A stretch of DNA of 64,000 bases from positions 41,451 through 105,450 of the forward strand of contig DVGO01000038.1 in NCBI GenBank assembly GCA_018712645.1, read 5' to 3'. The notes under the pieces were generated by a model that saw nothing but the letters and a program-made list of their open reading frames with translations, was not told where the DNA came from and did not search any database. The position numbers were made by a program, and so were the translations under genes. This document shows, piece after piece, positions 18,552 through 27,963 of the stretch; the stretch's first letter is position 1; each line of letters starts with the position of its first letter. This DNA comes from Candidatus Faecousia faecavium. Lineage in GTDB: Bacteria > Bacillota > Clostridia > Oscillospirales > Oscillospiraceae.

Positions 18552-21527
18552 TTATTCGGTGATAGTGAAGGGAACTTTCGCCACTGACATACCGTTAAAG
18601 TACAGATACAGTGCATAATCTCCGGGAGTTTCCGGAATTTTCGGTACGGTCAATTCTGCATAATGATAATCACCGGCATACCACAGATCCTTCCAGTAAC
18701 GATTTTCCAGGGCGATGAGATCCGGCATCACATTGCCATAGCCGTCCTCGATGACATACAAGATCTCCAGGGGGTATCCGGGAAGGTAAAAATCAGTGGT
18801 ACCGTGCACTACCAGCGAAATGCCGTCACCAGGGGCAAACTCATCGGTATAGACGTCGCTGCTCAGATCCTCAAATCGCCAGTTTTGCATTTCCGGTGTT
18901 TTCAGCAGCTGCACTTCCATTTTGTCAGCAGTAAGGGCATTCTCCAAGAAGGGCTCCGCCTCTGCAGTGGTGTAAGAATACACATTGCTGAACACGGAGG
19001 TTCCATCGGCGGCCTGCACTGTAAAGACATATTTGGCACTTGGCACGATGGGCTCGATTTCAGCGGAGGCATTGCTGCATTTGATCGTGTCGGAAACACT
19101 GCCGCCGTCAATGCTGTATGTCACCAGCCAGCCGCCTTCCGGCGCCGAACCGGTGTACTCCCAACTGAGTTTCAGCACTTCCAGCTCCGGATCTTCATCG
19201 TTTGCCATGGTAAACTGGGTGATGTTGATGGGATTTGCGGTAATGCTGGTTTTTACCGGCTGGGTCATACCGGATGCCGTCACTTCAACCGTATAGCTGA
19301 AGGTGGGATCAATATCCGTAAAGCTCACCTGATTTTCGGTAGTGGTCAACTGTGTGTCATAGCCGCTTTCACTGTAGCAGCGCACATTCCAGCTTTCAAC
19401 CACCACATCACCGGGTACATTCCAACGGATGGTCATGTCATTGTTTCCGGTGGATGTGACAGTCAGATCTTTGGCAAGAATCAGGCGGGAAGGCATGTAT
19501 TCCAGAACTGTTTCTCCGCTGACAGAGAGGGTGTCACCTGCGTCCAAGGTAAAGGTGTACATCTTACCAATGGACAAATTGGGAACCGAAACAGAGTGAC
19601 CGGAGAAGGTCTGCACCTGCTCTTCTTCTCCTTCTGCCATATAACTCAGTGTCCAGGTTTCCGGCTCTTCGCCTTCCACCGTAAAGCTCAGAACCACGGA
19701 GCCATCCTCTTCACCGGCTGCAGGGGTGAAACTTAAAATGGTGGTGGTAGTATCAGTGGTGAAGATATCCGAAGTTTTTCCCACCAGCTCGTGGAACCCA
19801 TCAATGGACAACTCAATGGAATACAGCGTATCCGGGGTCAGCCCGGTGAAGGTTGCCTGACCGTTCAGCACGCCCTGGGTCATGGTATTTCCCTGATTGT
19901 CTGAGCAGGTGACCTGAAGCAGGGCATCGTCCACATCCGAGTCAATGCTGACGGTCAAAGATTGTTTGGTTCCGTCAATATCAATGTTACGGATGGTCTG
20001 TCGGTAGATATTTTGATAATACCAGTATCCGCCAAAACCAAACCCGGCCAGTATCAGAAGGACGATCAGTGTGGTCAGCAGTTTCTTTGCCAACTGTTTC
20101 CCACTTTGGTCGGCGAACTTTTTCGTAACCTTCCGTGGCTCAGAATCAGATTCGTCCTCCATCAGCGGATCCCGGGGAATAGAACCGTCGTCGACATCGT
20201 CGGAATCTTCCTTTACAAAAGCGAATGGATCCGGCGGATCGGGAATCTCCGGCAGTACCACACCTTCTGGTGTCTCGTGTGCAATCAGGTCATCCGCTTT
20301 TTCCAAAATCCGGGATAGTTCATCCGACATTTCATGGGGGAGCAAGGTGTCCGCTTCCTCCAGATCCTCCGAATCTTCCGAATCAGGAGGTTCCTGTGGA
20401 TTTTCCTCAGCATCGGGGGAAGCATCCGCTGCTTCCGGTGGGCTATCTTCCTCAGACGCTGCTTCGGGGGACAGGGATGTTTCATCCGATTGGGGGCTTT
20501 CTTCTTGAGGGCTTTCCTCGGACGCTGCCTGCTCCGGCGGGGAATCTGCGGATTCGGTGTCGGCAGGTGTGTCCTCCGGCTGCTGCTCTTTTGCCTGGGC
20601 TTCTTCAAATTCCAGGGGAAGATACGGGGTAATCGGCACGTCATTGACGGCATTTCTCTGCATGTAGGAAACCAGAGCCTGGCCCATGTCTTTCGGGTCT
20701 GTCCAGCGTTTTTCCGGGTCAGGATGGATGGCCTTCAAAATAATCTCCGCCAATTCATAGTCAGCATTGATTGGCGCGGCAATCGCCTCTTCTGAATCAG
20801 CCGCCGGGATGACAGGCAGCTGCCCTTCATTATATAGCTGGTAGAGAATCATGCCCAACGCAAACGTATCGATGGTCAGACTCAGCGGCACCATGGGGTC
20901 GGAAAGTTCCGGCGGCGTGTAATCACTTCGGTATCGGTCTGGAATTGTGGCAAAGGTCAGTTCCCGGATGGGAATAAACCCAACATCACCGATCCGGTAT
21001 TCCTTCTTTTCGGAAATAAAAATATTTGCCGGTTTCAAATCCACATATATGTATCCGGCCTGACGGCATACCGACAATGCCGAACACAGATCCAGTCCTA
21101 AGTTGATTGCTTCCAAGTGGGTGACTTGATTGCGCCGGACGTATTTATCCAGAGAGCGCTTGTAACTGCCCAGCAGATACACTTCGTATCCCAGTCTGCG
21201 CCGGGTGATGGGTTCCATCTGCCAGCCCTCATAGGGAAGAAATCCTTCTATTTTGGAAAGGGTGCTCAGGATTTTGGCTTCCTCCAGGATAGCCTCACCA
21301 CTTTTGCGGAAATATTCCATCGCATCCGCAGGATCTTTATAGGCGCCTGCCAGCAGAAGGGCATCCATCTGAGCCTGGGTGGCAGGAATGGAGATAATCT
21401 TGACTATGTACTTTTGATCCGTATTCTCCTGGATGGCAGGACAGCAGATGATGCCGTCATGACTGCTCATGGGACTGCCCATAAGGAAGCCGTCCAGCAA
21501 AGGAGAAATGGACTTGGGTTCTGACAA
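18552..21527 (-). CDS. Divergent transmembrane Ser/Thr protein kinase with long acidic linker and extracellular fibronectin-III-like repeats
   Basis: Kinase motifs YIVKII, YVDLKPANIF (HRD variant), RIGDVGF (DFG variant), TPPELSD, DTFALGMILYQL; acidic Pro/Glu-rich linker; TM LLTTLIVLLILAGFGFGGYWYY; several FN3-like segments. Likely TTG start (LSEPKS) preceded by AAAGGAGG. Confidence 0.85.
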   Translation of the reverse strand: MSEPKSISPLLDGFLMGSPMSSHDGIICCPAIQENTDQKYIVKIISIPATQAQMDALLLAGAYKDPADAMEYFRKSGEAILEEAKILSTLSKIEGFLPYEGWQMEPITRRRLGYEVYLLGSYKRSLDKYVRRNQVTHLEAINLGLDLCSALSVCRQAGYIYVDLKPANIFISEKKEYRIGDVGFIPIRELTFATIPDRYRSDYTPPELSDPMVPLSLTIDTFALGMILYQLYNEGQLPVIPAADSEEAIAAPINADYELAEIILKAIHPDPEKRWTDPKDMGQALVSYMQRNAVNDVPITPYLPLEFEEAQAKEQQPEDTPADTESADSPPEQAASEESPQEESPQSDETSLSPEAASEEDSPPEAADASPDAEENPQEPPDSEDSEDLEEADTLLPHEMSDELSRILEKADDLIAHETPEGVVLPEIPDPPDPFAFVKEDSDDVDDGSIPRDPLMEDESDSEPRKVTKKFADQSGKQLAKKLLTTLIVLLILAGFGFGGYWYYQNIYRQTIRNIDIDGTKQSLTVSIDSDVDDALLQVTCSDNQGNTMTQGVLNGQATFTGLTPDTLYSIELSIDGFHELVGKTSDIFTTDTTTTILSFTPAAGEEDGSVVLSFTVEGEEPETWTLSYMAEGEEEQVQTFSGHSVSVPNLSIGKMYTFTLDAGDTLSVSGETVLEYMPSRLILAKDLTVTSTGNNDMTIRWNVPGDVVVESWNVRCYSESGYDTQLTTTENQVSFTDIDPTFSYTVEVTASGMTQPVKTSITANPINITQFTMANDEDPELEVLKLSWEYTGSAPEGGWLVTYSIDGGSVSDTIKCSNASAEIEPIVPSAKYVFTVQAADGTSVFSNVYSYTTAEAEPFLENALTADKMEVQLLKTPEMQNWRFEDLSSDVYTDEFAPGDGISLVVHGTTDFYLPGYPLEILYVIEDGYGNVMPDLIALENRYWKDLWYAGDYHYAELTVPKIPETPGDYALYLYFNGMSVAKVPFTITE

Positions 21528-21664
21528 ACAGATCGCCTCCTTTAACCAAACTATCATAAAATAAAATAACAAAAAAAGCAATACTTTTGTAGTTGTATTC
21601 CGGGGAATTTTGTGTTATAATGTCGACCAATAATGGTGCAGTTATGTGTACTGGAGGGATCCTG

Positions 21665-22708
21665 ATGAGTAAGATTATTTGTGATGTTTGCGGAACCAGT
21701 TATCCGGATACTGCGGAACAATGCCCCATTTGCGGTTGTTCCCGGGATTCTGCGGCAGATTTGCTGGAAGATGAACTGCTGATGGATGACTTTGATTCAC
21801 CCAAAACAAAGAATGACCGCACCCCGTCCAGAAAGAAAAAGGAAATTTTTGACTTTGACGAAGTCAACAGTAGGCCCCGGCGGAGTCTGGAGGATGAGGA
21901 TGATTCCTTGTTCGATGATGAAGAGGAAGAAGAAACCTATCAGTCCAATACTTTTGTGGTGATTTTGCTGACGGTTTTGATTGCGGCGCTGCTTCTGGCT
22001 GCCGGCTTCCTGTTCTTCCGTTACTTCCTGCCGAATATGAACCAGCAGGGAACGGCGGAGACCACCTTGCCCCAGTTCATGCAGACAACGGCGGCTACAG
22101 ATGCAACGGCCATTCCTTGTGAGAACCTGGTTATGACCAGTGCCCAGGAAGTGGTGCTGAACGAAGCTGGCGCCCGGTTCCTTCTGAATGTGGTGCCCAA
22201 GCCTGGTGATACTACAGATGCCCTGGTATTCACTTCCGGGGATGAAAGCATTGCCACGGTTACCGATGACGGTCGGATTGAGGCAGTGGCAGAGGGCGAA
22301 ACCGTGGTGACCATTACCTGCGGCCAGCAAAAGATTGAGGTTCCTGTCAAGGTTTCCTTTGAGGAGCCCACTGAGGCACCTACAACCGAAGCAACCCAGG
22401 CTCCGGATACGGCAGAAACCACCCCGGCCACCACACCGGAGACCGTTGCACAGAATCAAGGCAGTTCGGGATTGAAGGATGTCACCCTGAAGCTGAAGAA
22501 GACCGATGTCATGTTGGGTGTTTATTACGAATTCCAGCTGCTTCTGGACTGCGATTTGGAGCAGAATGAGGTAGAATGGTCTTCGGAGCATCCCCACATT
22601 GCAACGGTGGATGAAGAAGGCTGGGTTAAGGCAGTCAAGGCCGGTACTACGTCCATCACTGCCAAATATGGCGACCAGGAAGTCAGCTGCATTGTTCGCT
22701 GCGGCTGA
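21665..22708 (+). CDS. Membrane protein: N-terminal zinc ribbon, TM helix, two Ig-like (BIG2-type) domains
   Basis: CDVCGTSYPDTAEQCPICG zinc ribbon; TM FVVILLTVLIAALLLAAGFLFF; VFTSGDESIATVTDDGRIEAVAEGETVVTITCG and VEWSSEHPHIATVDEEGWVKAVKAGTTSITAKYG. Confidence 0.85.
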   Translation: MSKIICDVCGTSYPDTAEQCPICGCSRDSAADLLEDELLMDDFDSPKTKNDRTPSRKKKEIFDFDEVNSRPRRSLEDEDDSLFDDEEEEETYQSNTFVVILLTVLIAALLLAAGFLFFRYFLPNMNQQGTAETTLPQFMQTTAATDATAIPCENLVMTSAQEVVLNEAGARFLLNVVPKPGDTTDALVFTSGDESIATVTDDGRIEAVAEGETVVTITCGQQKIEVPVKVSFEEPTEAPTTEATQAPDTAETTPATTPETVAQNQGSSGLKDVTLKLKKTDVMLGVYYEFQLLLDCDLEQNEVEWSSEHPHIATVDEEGWVKAVKAGTTSITAKYGDQEVSCIVRCG

Positions 22709-22732
22709 TTGAAGAAGAAACGATATAAAATT

Positions 22733-22770
22733 ATGCGGCTGCTTCCCAATCGGAGCAGCCGCATTTTTTA
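22733..22770. terminator. Terminator between convergent genes
   Basis: ATGCGGCTGCT-loop-AGCAGCCGCAT followed by TTTTTTATT. Confidence 0.8.
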
Positions 22771-22971
22771 TTCTTTGCCGGTAATGGCATTCCTGCGGAA
22801 CAGGAAGGAAATACACCACAGGCCGGACAGGGCTACAACCGTGTAGACCAGACGGCTGAACAGGGAGCCTGCGCCGCCAAAGAGCCAGGCAACCAAATCA
22901 AATTGGAAAATTCCCACCAGTCCCCAGTTGACACAACCGACGATGGACAGGATCAGTGCGATGGTATCCAT
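22768..22971 (-). CDS. DUF378-family small membrane protein
   Basis: MDTIALILSIVGCVNWGLVGIFQFDLVAWLFGG...SRLVYTVVALSGLWCISF, typical DUF378 pattern. Confidence 0.9.
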   Translation of the reverse strand: MDTIALILSIVGCVNWGLVGIFQFDLVAWLFGGAGSLFSRLVYTVVALSGLWCISFLFRRNAITGKE

Positions 22972-23104
22972 AGTTTTTACCTCCATTTCAACTTCCGGAT
23001 GCCATTAGGATGCACAGGTTTTTTAATTTTATCAGGATGATGATTGCAAAAAATGTTTTTTCAGGATATAATACAGAAAAAGTGGGCAAAGGACGGTACA
23101 ACCT

Positions 23105-23962
23105 ATGACAACATTATACGAAGGCGCATTTGCAAAACTGAATCTGACCCTGGACGTGCTGGGCAAGCGGGAAGACGGTTACCATGATCTGCAAAGTGTT
23201 ATGCAGACGATCTCCATTCGAGACGATGTAGAGATCGACATCGGCACAGGAAAACCCTGGAAACTGCTGTGCTCCGTAGATGGCATTCCTACTGACGAAA
23301 GCAATCTGGCATGGAAGGCTGCAAAGGTATATTGTCAGGCCATGAATGTGGACCCCGACGGCATTGAAATCCGGATTATCAAGCGGATTCCCTCCGGTGC
23401 TGGTATGGGCGGCGGAAGCGCCGACGCTGCTGCAGTGCTGCGGGCGCTGAACCGTCACTACGGCGAACCCCTGTCCATTCTGGCACTGGCGGAACTGGGC
23501 GCTCAGGTGGGAAGCGATGTGCCTTTCTGCACCCTCTGCGGAACCGCTATGGTGGAGGGAAGAGGAGAGCGGCTGCGCAAACTCCCGGACATGCCTGACT
23601 GTGTGTTCGTGATCTGCAAGCCGGAATTCTCCGTGTCCACACCGGAGCTGTATCAGAAAATTGACCAGGTGGCCATAGCCCGCCGCCCGGACAACCGGGC
23701 CATGGAAAGTGCCCTGCTGGCAGGGGATCTGGGAGCCGTTGCGGAAAATCTCTGCAATGTGTTCGACCCGGTGGTTACATCCGATCATCTGGAACTGAAT
23801 TATATCAAGTCCATCTGCAACAGCTATGGTGCCCTGAACCAGCAGATGACCGGCTCAGGTTCCGCTGTATTTGCCATTATGCCTAGCTTTGAATACGCCG
23901 CAGTGGTGTGCAACATGCTCAAGGAGAATTATCCCCAGATTTTTATTGCCAAACCGGTATAA
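23105..23962 (+). CDS. ispE: 4-diphosphocytidyl-2-C-methyl-D-erythritol kinase
   Basis: AFAKLNLTLDVLGKREDGYHDLQSVMQTI; KRIPSGAGMGGGSADAAAVLRALN; MTGSGSAVFAI (GHMP kinase motifs). Confidence 0.95.
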   Translation: MTTLYEGAFAKLNLTLDVLGKREDGYHDLQSVMQTISIRDDVEIDIGTGKPWKLLCSVDGIPTDESNLAWKAAKVYCQAMNVDPDGIEIRIIKRIPSGAGMGGGSADAAAVLRALNRHYGEPLSILALAELGAQVGSDVPFCTLCGTAMVEGRGERLRKLPDMPDCVFVICKPEFSVSTPELYQKIDQVAIARRPDNRAMESALLAGDLGAVAENLCNVFDPVVTSDHLELNYIKSICNSYGALNQQMTGSGSAVFAIMPSFEYAAVVCNMLKENYPQIFIAKPV

Positions 23963-24015
23963 TTTGTGCGAATGCCGTCCATACTGGAAGTATTTCCGTA
24001 TGGACGGTGTTTTTT

Positions 24016-24627
24016 ATGGTAAAACTGGTAAAACGAGTCATGATCTGCTTTGCAGTGGCAGCTTTGGTCTGGTGCGGCACGTTGATTGCCGACCGTCAGC
24101 AGCTTCATGAGGAATTGATCCGGCTGCATGTGGTTGCCAATTCCGACACGGAAGCAGACCAGGCTGTAAAGCTGCAAGTCCGGGATGCCGTGATTAAAAG
24201 CTTGGAAGAAGAACTGAAAAATGTTGCCGATGTGGAGCAGGCCAAAGCATACATCCGGGAAAACCTTCCCAAAATCCAGCAAATTGCCAACCAAACCCTG
24301 GAAGCCGCCGGCTTTGATACTCAAGCGGTGGTGAGCCTGTGCCAGGAAGCTTTTGATACCCGAGAATACGATACCTTTTCTTTGCCTGCGGGCGTGTATG
24401 AGTCGCTGCGCATTGTCATTGGAGAAGGACAGGGGCACAACTGGTGGTGCGTGGTGTTCCCGTCGCTGTGTCTGCCCGCTACCTCTGAAGGCTTTTCCGA
24501 CGTCGCGCAAACGGCAGGATTTCCCGACAGCTTAAATAGCGCGCTGACTGGGGAAGAAGGATATGAACTTCGTTTCTACCTGCTGGACGCCATGGGTCGG
24601 CTGGAAAATATCCTGTTTCAGGGATGA
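24016..24627 (+). CDS. spoIIR: Stage II sporulation protein R
   Basis: IRLHVVANSDTEADQAVKLQVRDAVI...GQGHNWWCVVFPSLCLP. Confidence 0.93.
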   Translation: MVKLVKRVMICFAVAALVWCGTLIADRQQLHEELIRLHVVANSDTEADQAVKLQVRDAVIKSLEEELKNVADVEQAKAYIRENLPKIQQIANQTLEAAGFDTQAVVSLCQEAFDTREYDTFSLPAGVYESLRIVIGEGQGHNWWCVVFPSLCLPATSEGFSDVAQTAGFPDSLNSALTGEEGYELRFYLLDAMGRLENILFQG

Positions 24628-24702
24628 AATATCCCCTGTTTTTTGGACTCATTTTGTGGTATCCTGTTAGAGAAAGAAACATAGAATCAAAAGGAGGCGC
24701 TT

Positions 24703-27700
24703 ATGCTGCACCTGCTGCTGGGCCGTGACTGGACGGCCAACCGGGATGAAATTTTACGGCGCATTGCTGCGGATGTGAAGGAGCGAAAGGACAACCGGAT
24801 ATTAATGGTACCGGAACTGATCAGCCATGAAACGGAGCGCAGACTTTGTGCTGCGGCGGGCGATACCGCCAGCCGTTATGCGGAGGTACTGTCCTTTACC
24901 CGTTTGGTACGGCGGGTGGCGGATGCCATGGGAAGCGCCGTGCTGGACTGCTTGGACGATGGAGGCCGTGTAGTGGCAATGGCCGCCGCCGCCCGACAGC
25001 TCAGCAGCCGCCTGAAAGCCTACGCCGCAGTGGAAACCAAGCCGGAATTTTTAACCGGGCTGATTGATGGGGTGGATGAATTCAAGCGCTGCTGTATTTC
25101 TTCCCAGGATCTGCGCTCTGCCTCGGAAGAAACCACTGGAAGCCTGGCCCAAAAGCTGGAAGAACTGTCGCTGCTGATGGAAGGTTACGACAGCCTGTGC
25201 AGCCGGGGCAAGCGGGACCCAAGAGACCAGATGACCTGGCTGCTGGAACAGCTGGAGCAGGGGAATTTCGGGGAAGAACACGTGTTTTACATAGATGGTT
25301 TCCCGGATTTTACCCGACAGAATCTGCAAATTCTGGAACATCTAATTCGGGTCAGCCCCAGTGTAACAGTAAGCCTGAACTGCGATCAAATTGACTCTGC
25401 TCTGCTGGCCTTTGAAAAAGCCGGAGATACCGCCCAGGAACTGTATCGCTGTGCCGATCGTGCTGGTGTGCAGGTACAGATCGAGTATGTTCAGCCAAAT
25501 CCAACGCCCCTGCAAATGGTTCGGGAGCGACTGTTCCAGGGTCCGATTTCCTTTGGGGCGGCAAAGGATTGCCTGCAGACCTGCCGGGCGGAATCTGCTT
25601 ACCAAGCCTGTTTGGATGCAGCAAATCAGGTACGTCAATGGGTGTCCCAGGGCTGCCGATATCGGGATATTACGTTGGTCTGCACAGATATGGCGGCATA
25701 CCAACCGTTGGTAGATCTGGTATTTCACCGTTTTCACATTCCGGTATACCGCTCCGGAACGGAAGAGATTCTGCAAAAAAGTGTGATTTCCACAGTCTTG
25801 ACGGGACTGGAAGCGGCGCTGGGAGGATTTGACCAGCGGGCAACGCTGCGCTATCTTCGCTCCACGTTGTCACCGCTGGAGCCGGATGTCTGCGATCTGG
25901 TGGAAAATTATGCCATCGTCTGGGGGATCCGGGGGAAAAAGTGGATCTCAGATTGGGAATACCACCCGGATGGATTGGGCGGCGTCTGGGATGAAAAATC
26001 CCATCAGCTGCTGAACCTGCTCAATGATGCCAGAAGCAGGACCATTGACCCGCTGGAAGCGCTGTATCGGGGATTCCGGAATGCCACTGACTTGCAGGGG
26101 CAGGTGAGTGCCTTGTATCAATTCCTGGAAGCAATTGATTTGGAACAGCGTCTTTCCCAGATGGCCCAGGAAATGGATGACGCCGGAGACAATCGCAGCG
26201 CTCAGATCCTCAACCAGCTGTGGGAAATCCTGATTTCCGCTCTGGAACAGATGCATGACGTTTTGGGCCAGACCCATTGGGAGCCGGAGCATTTTACCCG
26301 GCTGCTGCGCCTGCTGCTGAGCCAGTATAACGTCGGTACCATTCCGCCGGTGCTGGATGCAGTACAGATGGGCCCGGTAACAGCCATGCGCTGCCACCAG
26401 CAAAGGTACTTGATTGTACTGGGTGCGGAAGAAGGAAAGCTGCCCGGCTATTCCGGCTCCCAAGGGTTACTGACCGACCAGGAGCGCGTCACCCTGCGGC
26501 AGATGGGTGTTCCCCTGACCGGCGGTGCTATGGAAGGTATCCAGGCGGAATTTGCGGAAATTTACGGAGTATTCTGCGGCGCAACGGAAAGTATTCTGGT
26601 ATACTGCGCCGGAGAGCAGCCCTCCTTTGTATTCCGGCGGCTGTCAGAAATGGCTGGCGGAGAACAGAATGTAACGGATGATCTGGGCTATGGCCCAGCG
26701 GACACCTGGGAAGCAGGAGCCTGCCTTTCCCGCTGGAATGCCCAGGCTGAAGCCCAGCATCTTGCGGTGCAGGAAGGATATCAGGCTGCTGTCCGCAGCC
26801 GGGATTTCACCCTCGGTACCGTTTCCAAAGAGGGAATTCAGGGCCTTTATGGTACCACGCTAAATCTGTCCGCATCTCAGGTTGACCGCCAGGCAGAATG
26901 CCGCATGTCCTATTTCCTGAAATACGGTATGCGGGCGAAGGAGCGTAAAGAAGCCAAAATCGACCCGGCGGAGTTTGGTACTTATGTGCATGCGGTGCTG
27001 GAGCATACAGCCCGTTGTGTCCGGGATTTGGGGGGATTCCACCAGGTTTCTCAGGAGGAAACCTTGGAGATTGCCCACCGCTACAGCCAGGAATATGCCA
27101 AGGAGCGATTTTCTCAGGTGGAATCGGAACGCCTGACCTACCTGTTCCAGCGAAATATCCAGGAACTGGATATGGTTGTGGGAGAGCTGTGGCAGGAATT
27201 GCAGGAAGCGAAGTTTGCGCCGAAAGATTTTGAAGTGGGTTTTGGAAGTCCCGAGGGCCTTCCTGCCATCGCCATTCCCAACAGCAGTATGCAGGCTTTG
27301 CTGCGGGGCTTTGTGGACCGGGTGGATACCTGGGATACAACCGGGTGTACCTACTACCGGGTGGTGGACTACAAAACGGGAAAAAAGGATTTTGACTACT
27401 GCGATGTGTTCAACGGCGTGGGACTTCAGATGCTTCTGTACCTGTTTGCCCTCCGGGAGTCCGGGGAAGAACTGCTGGGAGACCATCCCATTCCCGCGGG
27501 CGTGCAGTATTTTCCCGCCCGGGCACCGTATTTGTCGGTAGATGGAAAGCTGGAACCGGAGGAAGCGCAGAAAGAGCGAAAACCCATCTGGAAGCGCAGA
27601 GGCTTGCTCTTGTCCGATGAGGCAGTGCTGCAGGCCATGGAGCCGGGGGAGTCTCCCCAGCGCATGTGCTATACCATCAAAAAAGACGGTTCCCTGTCCG

Positions 27701-27963
27701 GTGACCTGGCAGACCGGGAGCAGCTGAAGCTGCTGCAATCGTATGTATTTCATATTCTGTCCGCCATGGTTACGGAGATTGCTTCCGGCAACGTGGAGCC
27801 GAACCCCTATACCCGGGGCACCAGCCATAATGCCTGTGCTTTTTGTCCCTATGGAAGCATCTGTCACAAAGACCAGGTGCCTGGACGGCGAAATTATCAA
27901 GCAATGTCGCCCCAGCGGTTCTGGGAGGAAATTGAGAAGGAGATGAAGCACCATGGCAGATAA
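24703..27963 (+). CDS. addB: ATP-dependent helicase/nuclease subunit B
   Basis: AddB length and motifs; YFLKYGMRAKERKEAKIDPAEFGTYVHAVLEH; VVDYKTGKKDFDYCDVFNGVGLQMLLYLFAL; C-terminal Fe-S Cys NACAFCPYGSIC. Confidence 0.95.
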   Translation: MLHLLLGRDWTANRDEILRRIAADVKERKDNRILMVPELISHETERRLCAAAGDTASRYAEVLSFTRLVRRVADAMGSAVLDCLDDGGRVVAMAAAARQLSSRLKAYAAVETKPEFLTGLIDGVDEFKRCCISSQDLRSASEETTGSLAQKLEELSLLMEGYDSLCSRGKRDPRDQMTWLLEQLEQGNFGEEHVFYIDGFPDFTRQNLQILEHLIRVSPSVTVSLNCDQIDSALLAFEKAGDTAQELYRCADRAGVQVQIEYVQPNPTPLQMVRERLFQGPISFGAAKDCLQTCRAESAYQACLDAANQVRQWVSQGCRYRDITLVCTDMAAYQPLVDLVFHRFHIPVYRSGTEEILQKSVISTVLTGLEAALGGFDQRATLRYLRSTLSPLEPDVCDLVENYAIVWGIRGKKWISDWEYHPDGLGGVWDEKSHQLLNLLNDARSRTIDPLEALYRGFRNATDLQGQVSALYQFLEAIDLEQRLSQMAQEMDDAGDNRSAQILNQLWEILISALEQMHDVLGQTHWEPEHFTRLLRLLLSQYNVGTIPPVLDAVQMGPVTAMRCHQQRYLIVLGAEEGKLPGYSGSQGLLTDQERVTLRQMGVPLTGGAMEGIQAEFAEIYGVFCGATESILVYCAGEQPSFVFRRLSEMAGGEQNVTDDLGYGPADTWEAGACLSRWNAQAEAQHLAVQEGYQAAVRSRDFTLGTVSKEGIQGLYGTTLNLSASQVDRQAECRMSYFLKYGMRAKERKEAKIDPAEFGTYVHAVLEHTARCVRDLGGFHQVSQEETLEIAHRYSQEYAKERFSQVESERLTYLFQRNIQELDMVVGELWQELQEAKFAPKDFEVGFGSPEGLPAIAIPNSSMQALLRGFVDRVDTWDTTGCTYYRVVDYKTGKKDFDYCDVFNGVGLQMLLYLFALRESGEELLGDHPIPAGVQYFPARAPYLSVDGKLEPEEAQKERKPIWKRRGLLLSDEAVLQAMEPGESPQRMCYTIKKDGSLSGDLADREQLKLLQSYVFHILSAMVTEIASGNVEPNPYTRGTSHNACAFCPYGSICHKDQVPGRRNYQAMSPQRFWEEIEKEMKHHGR

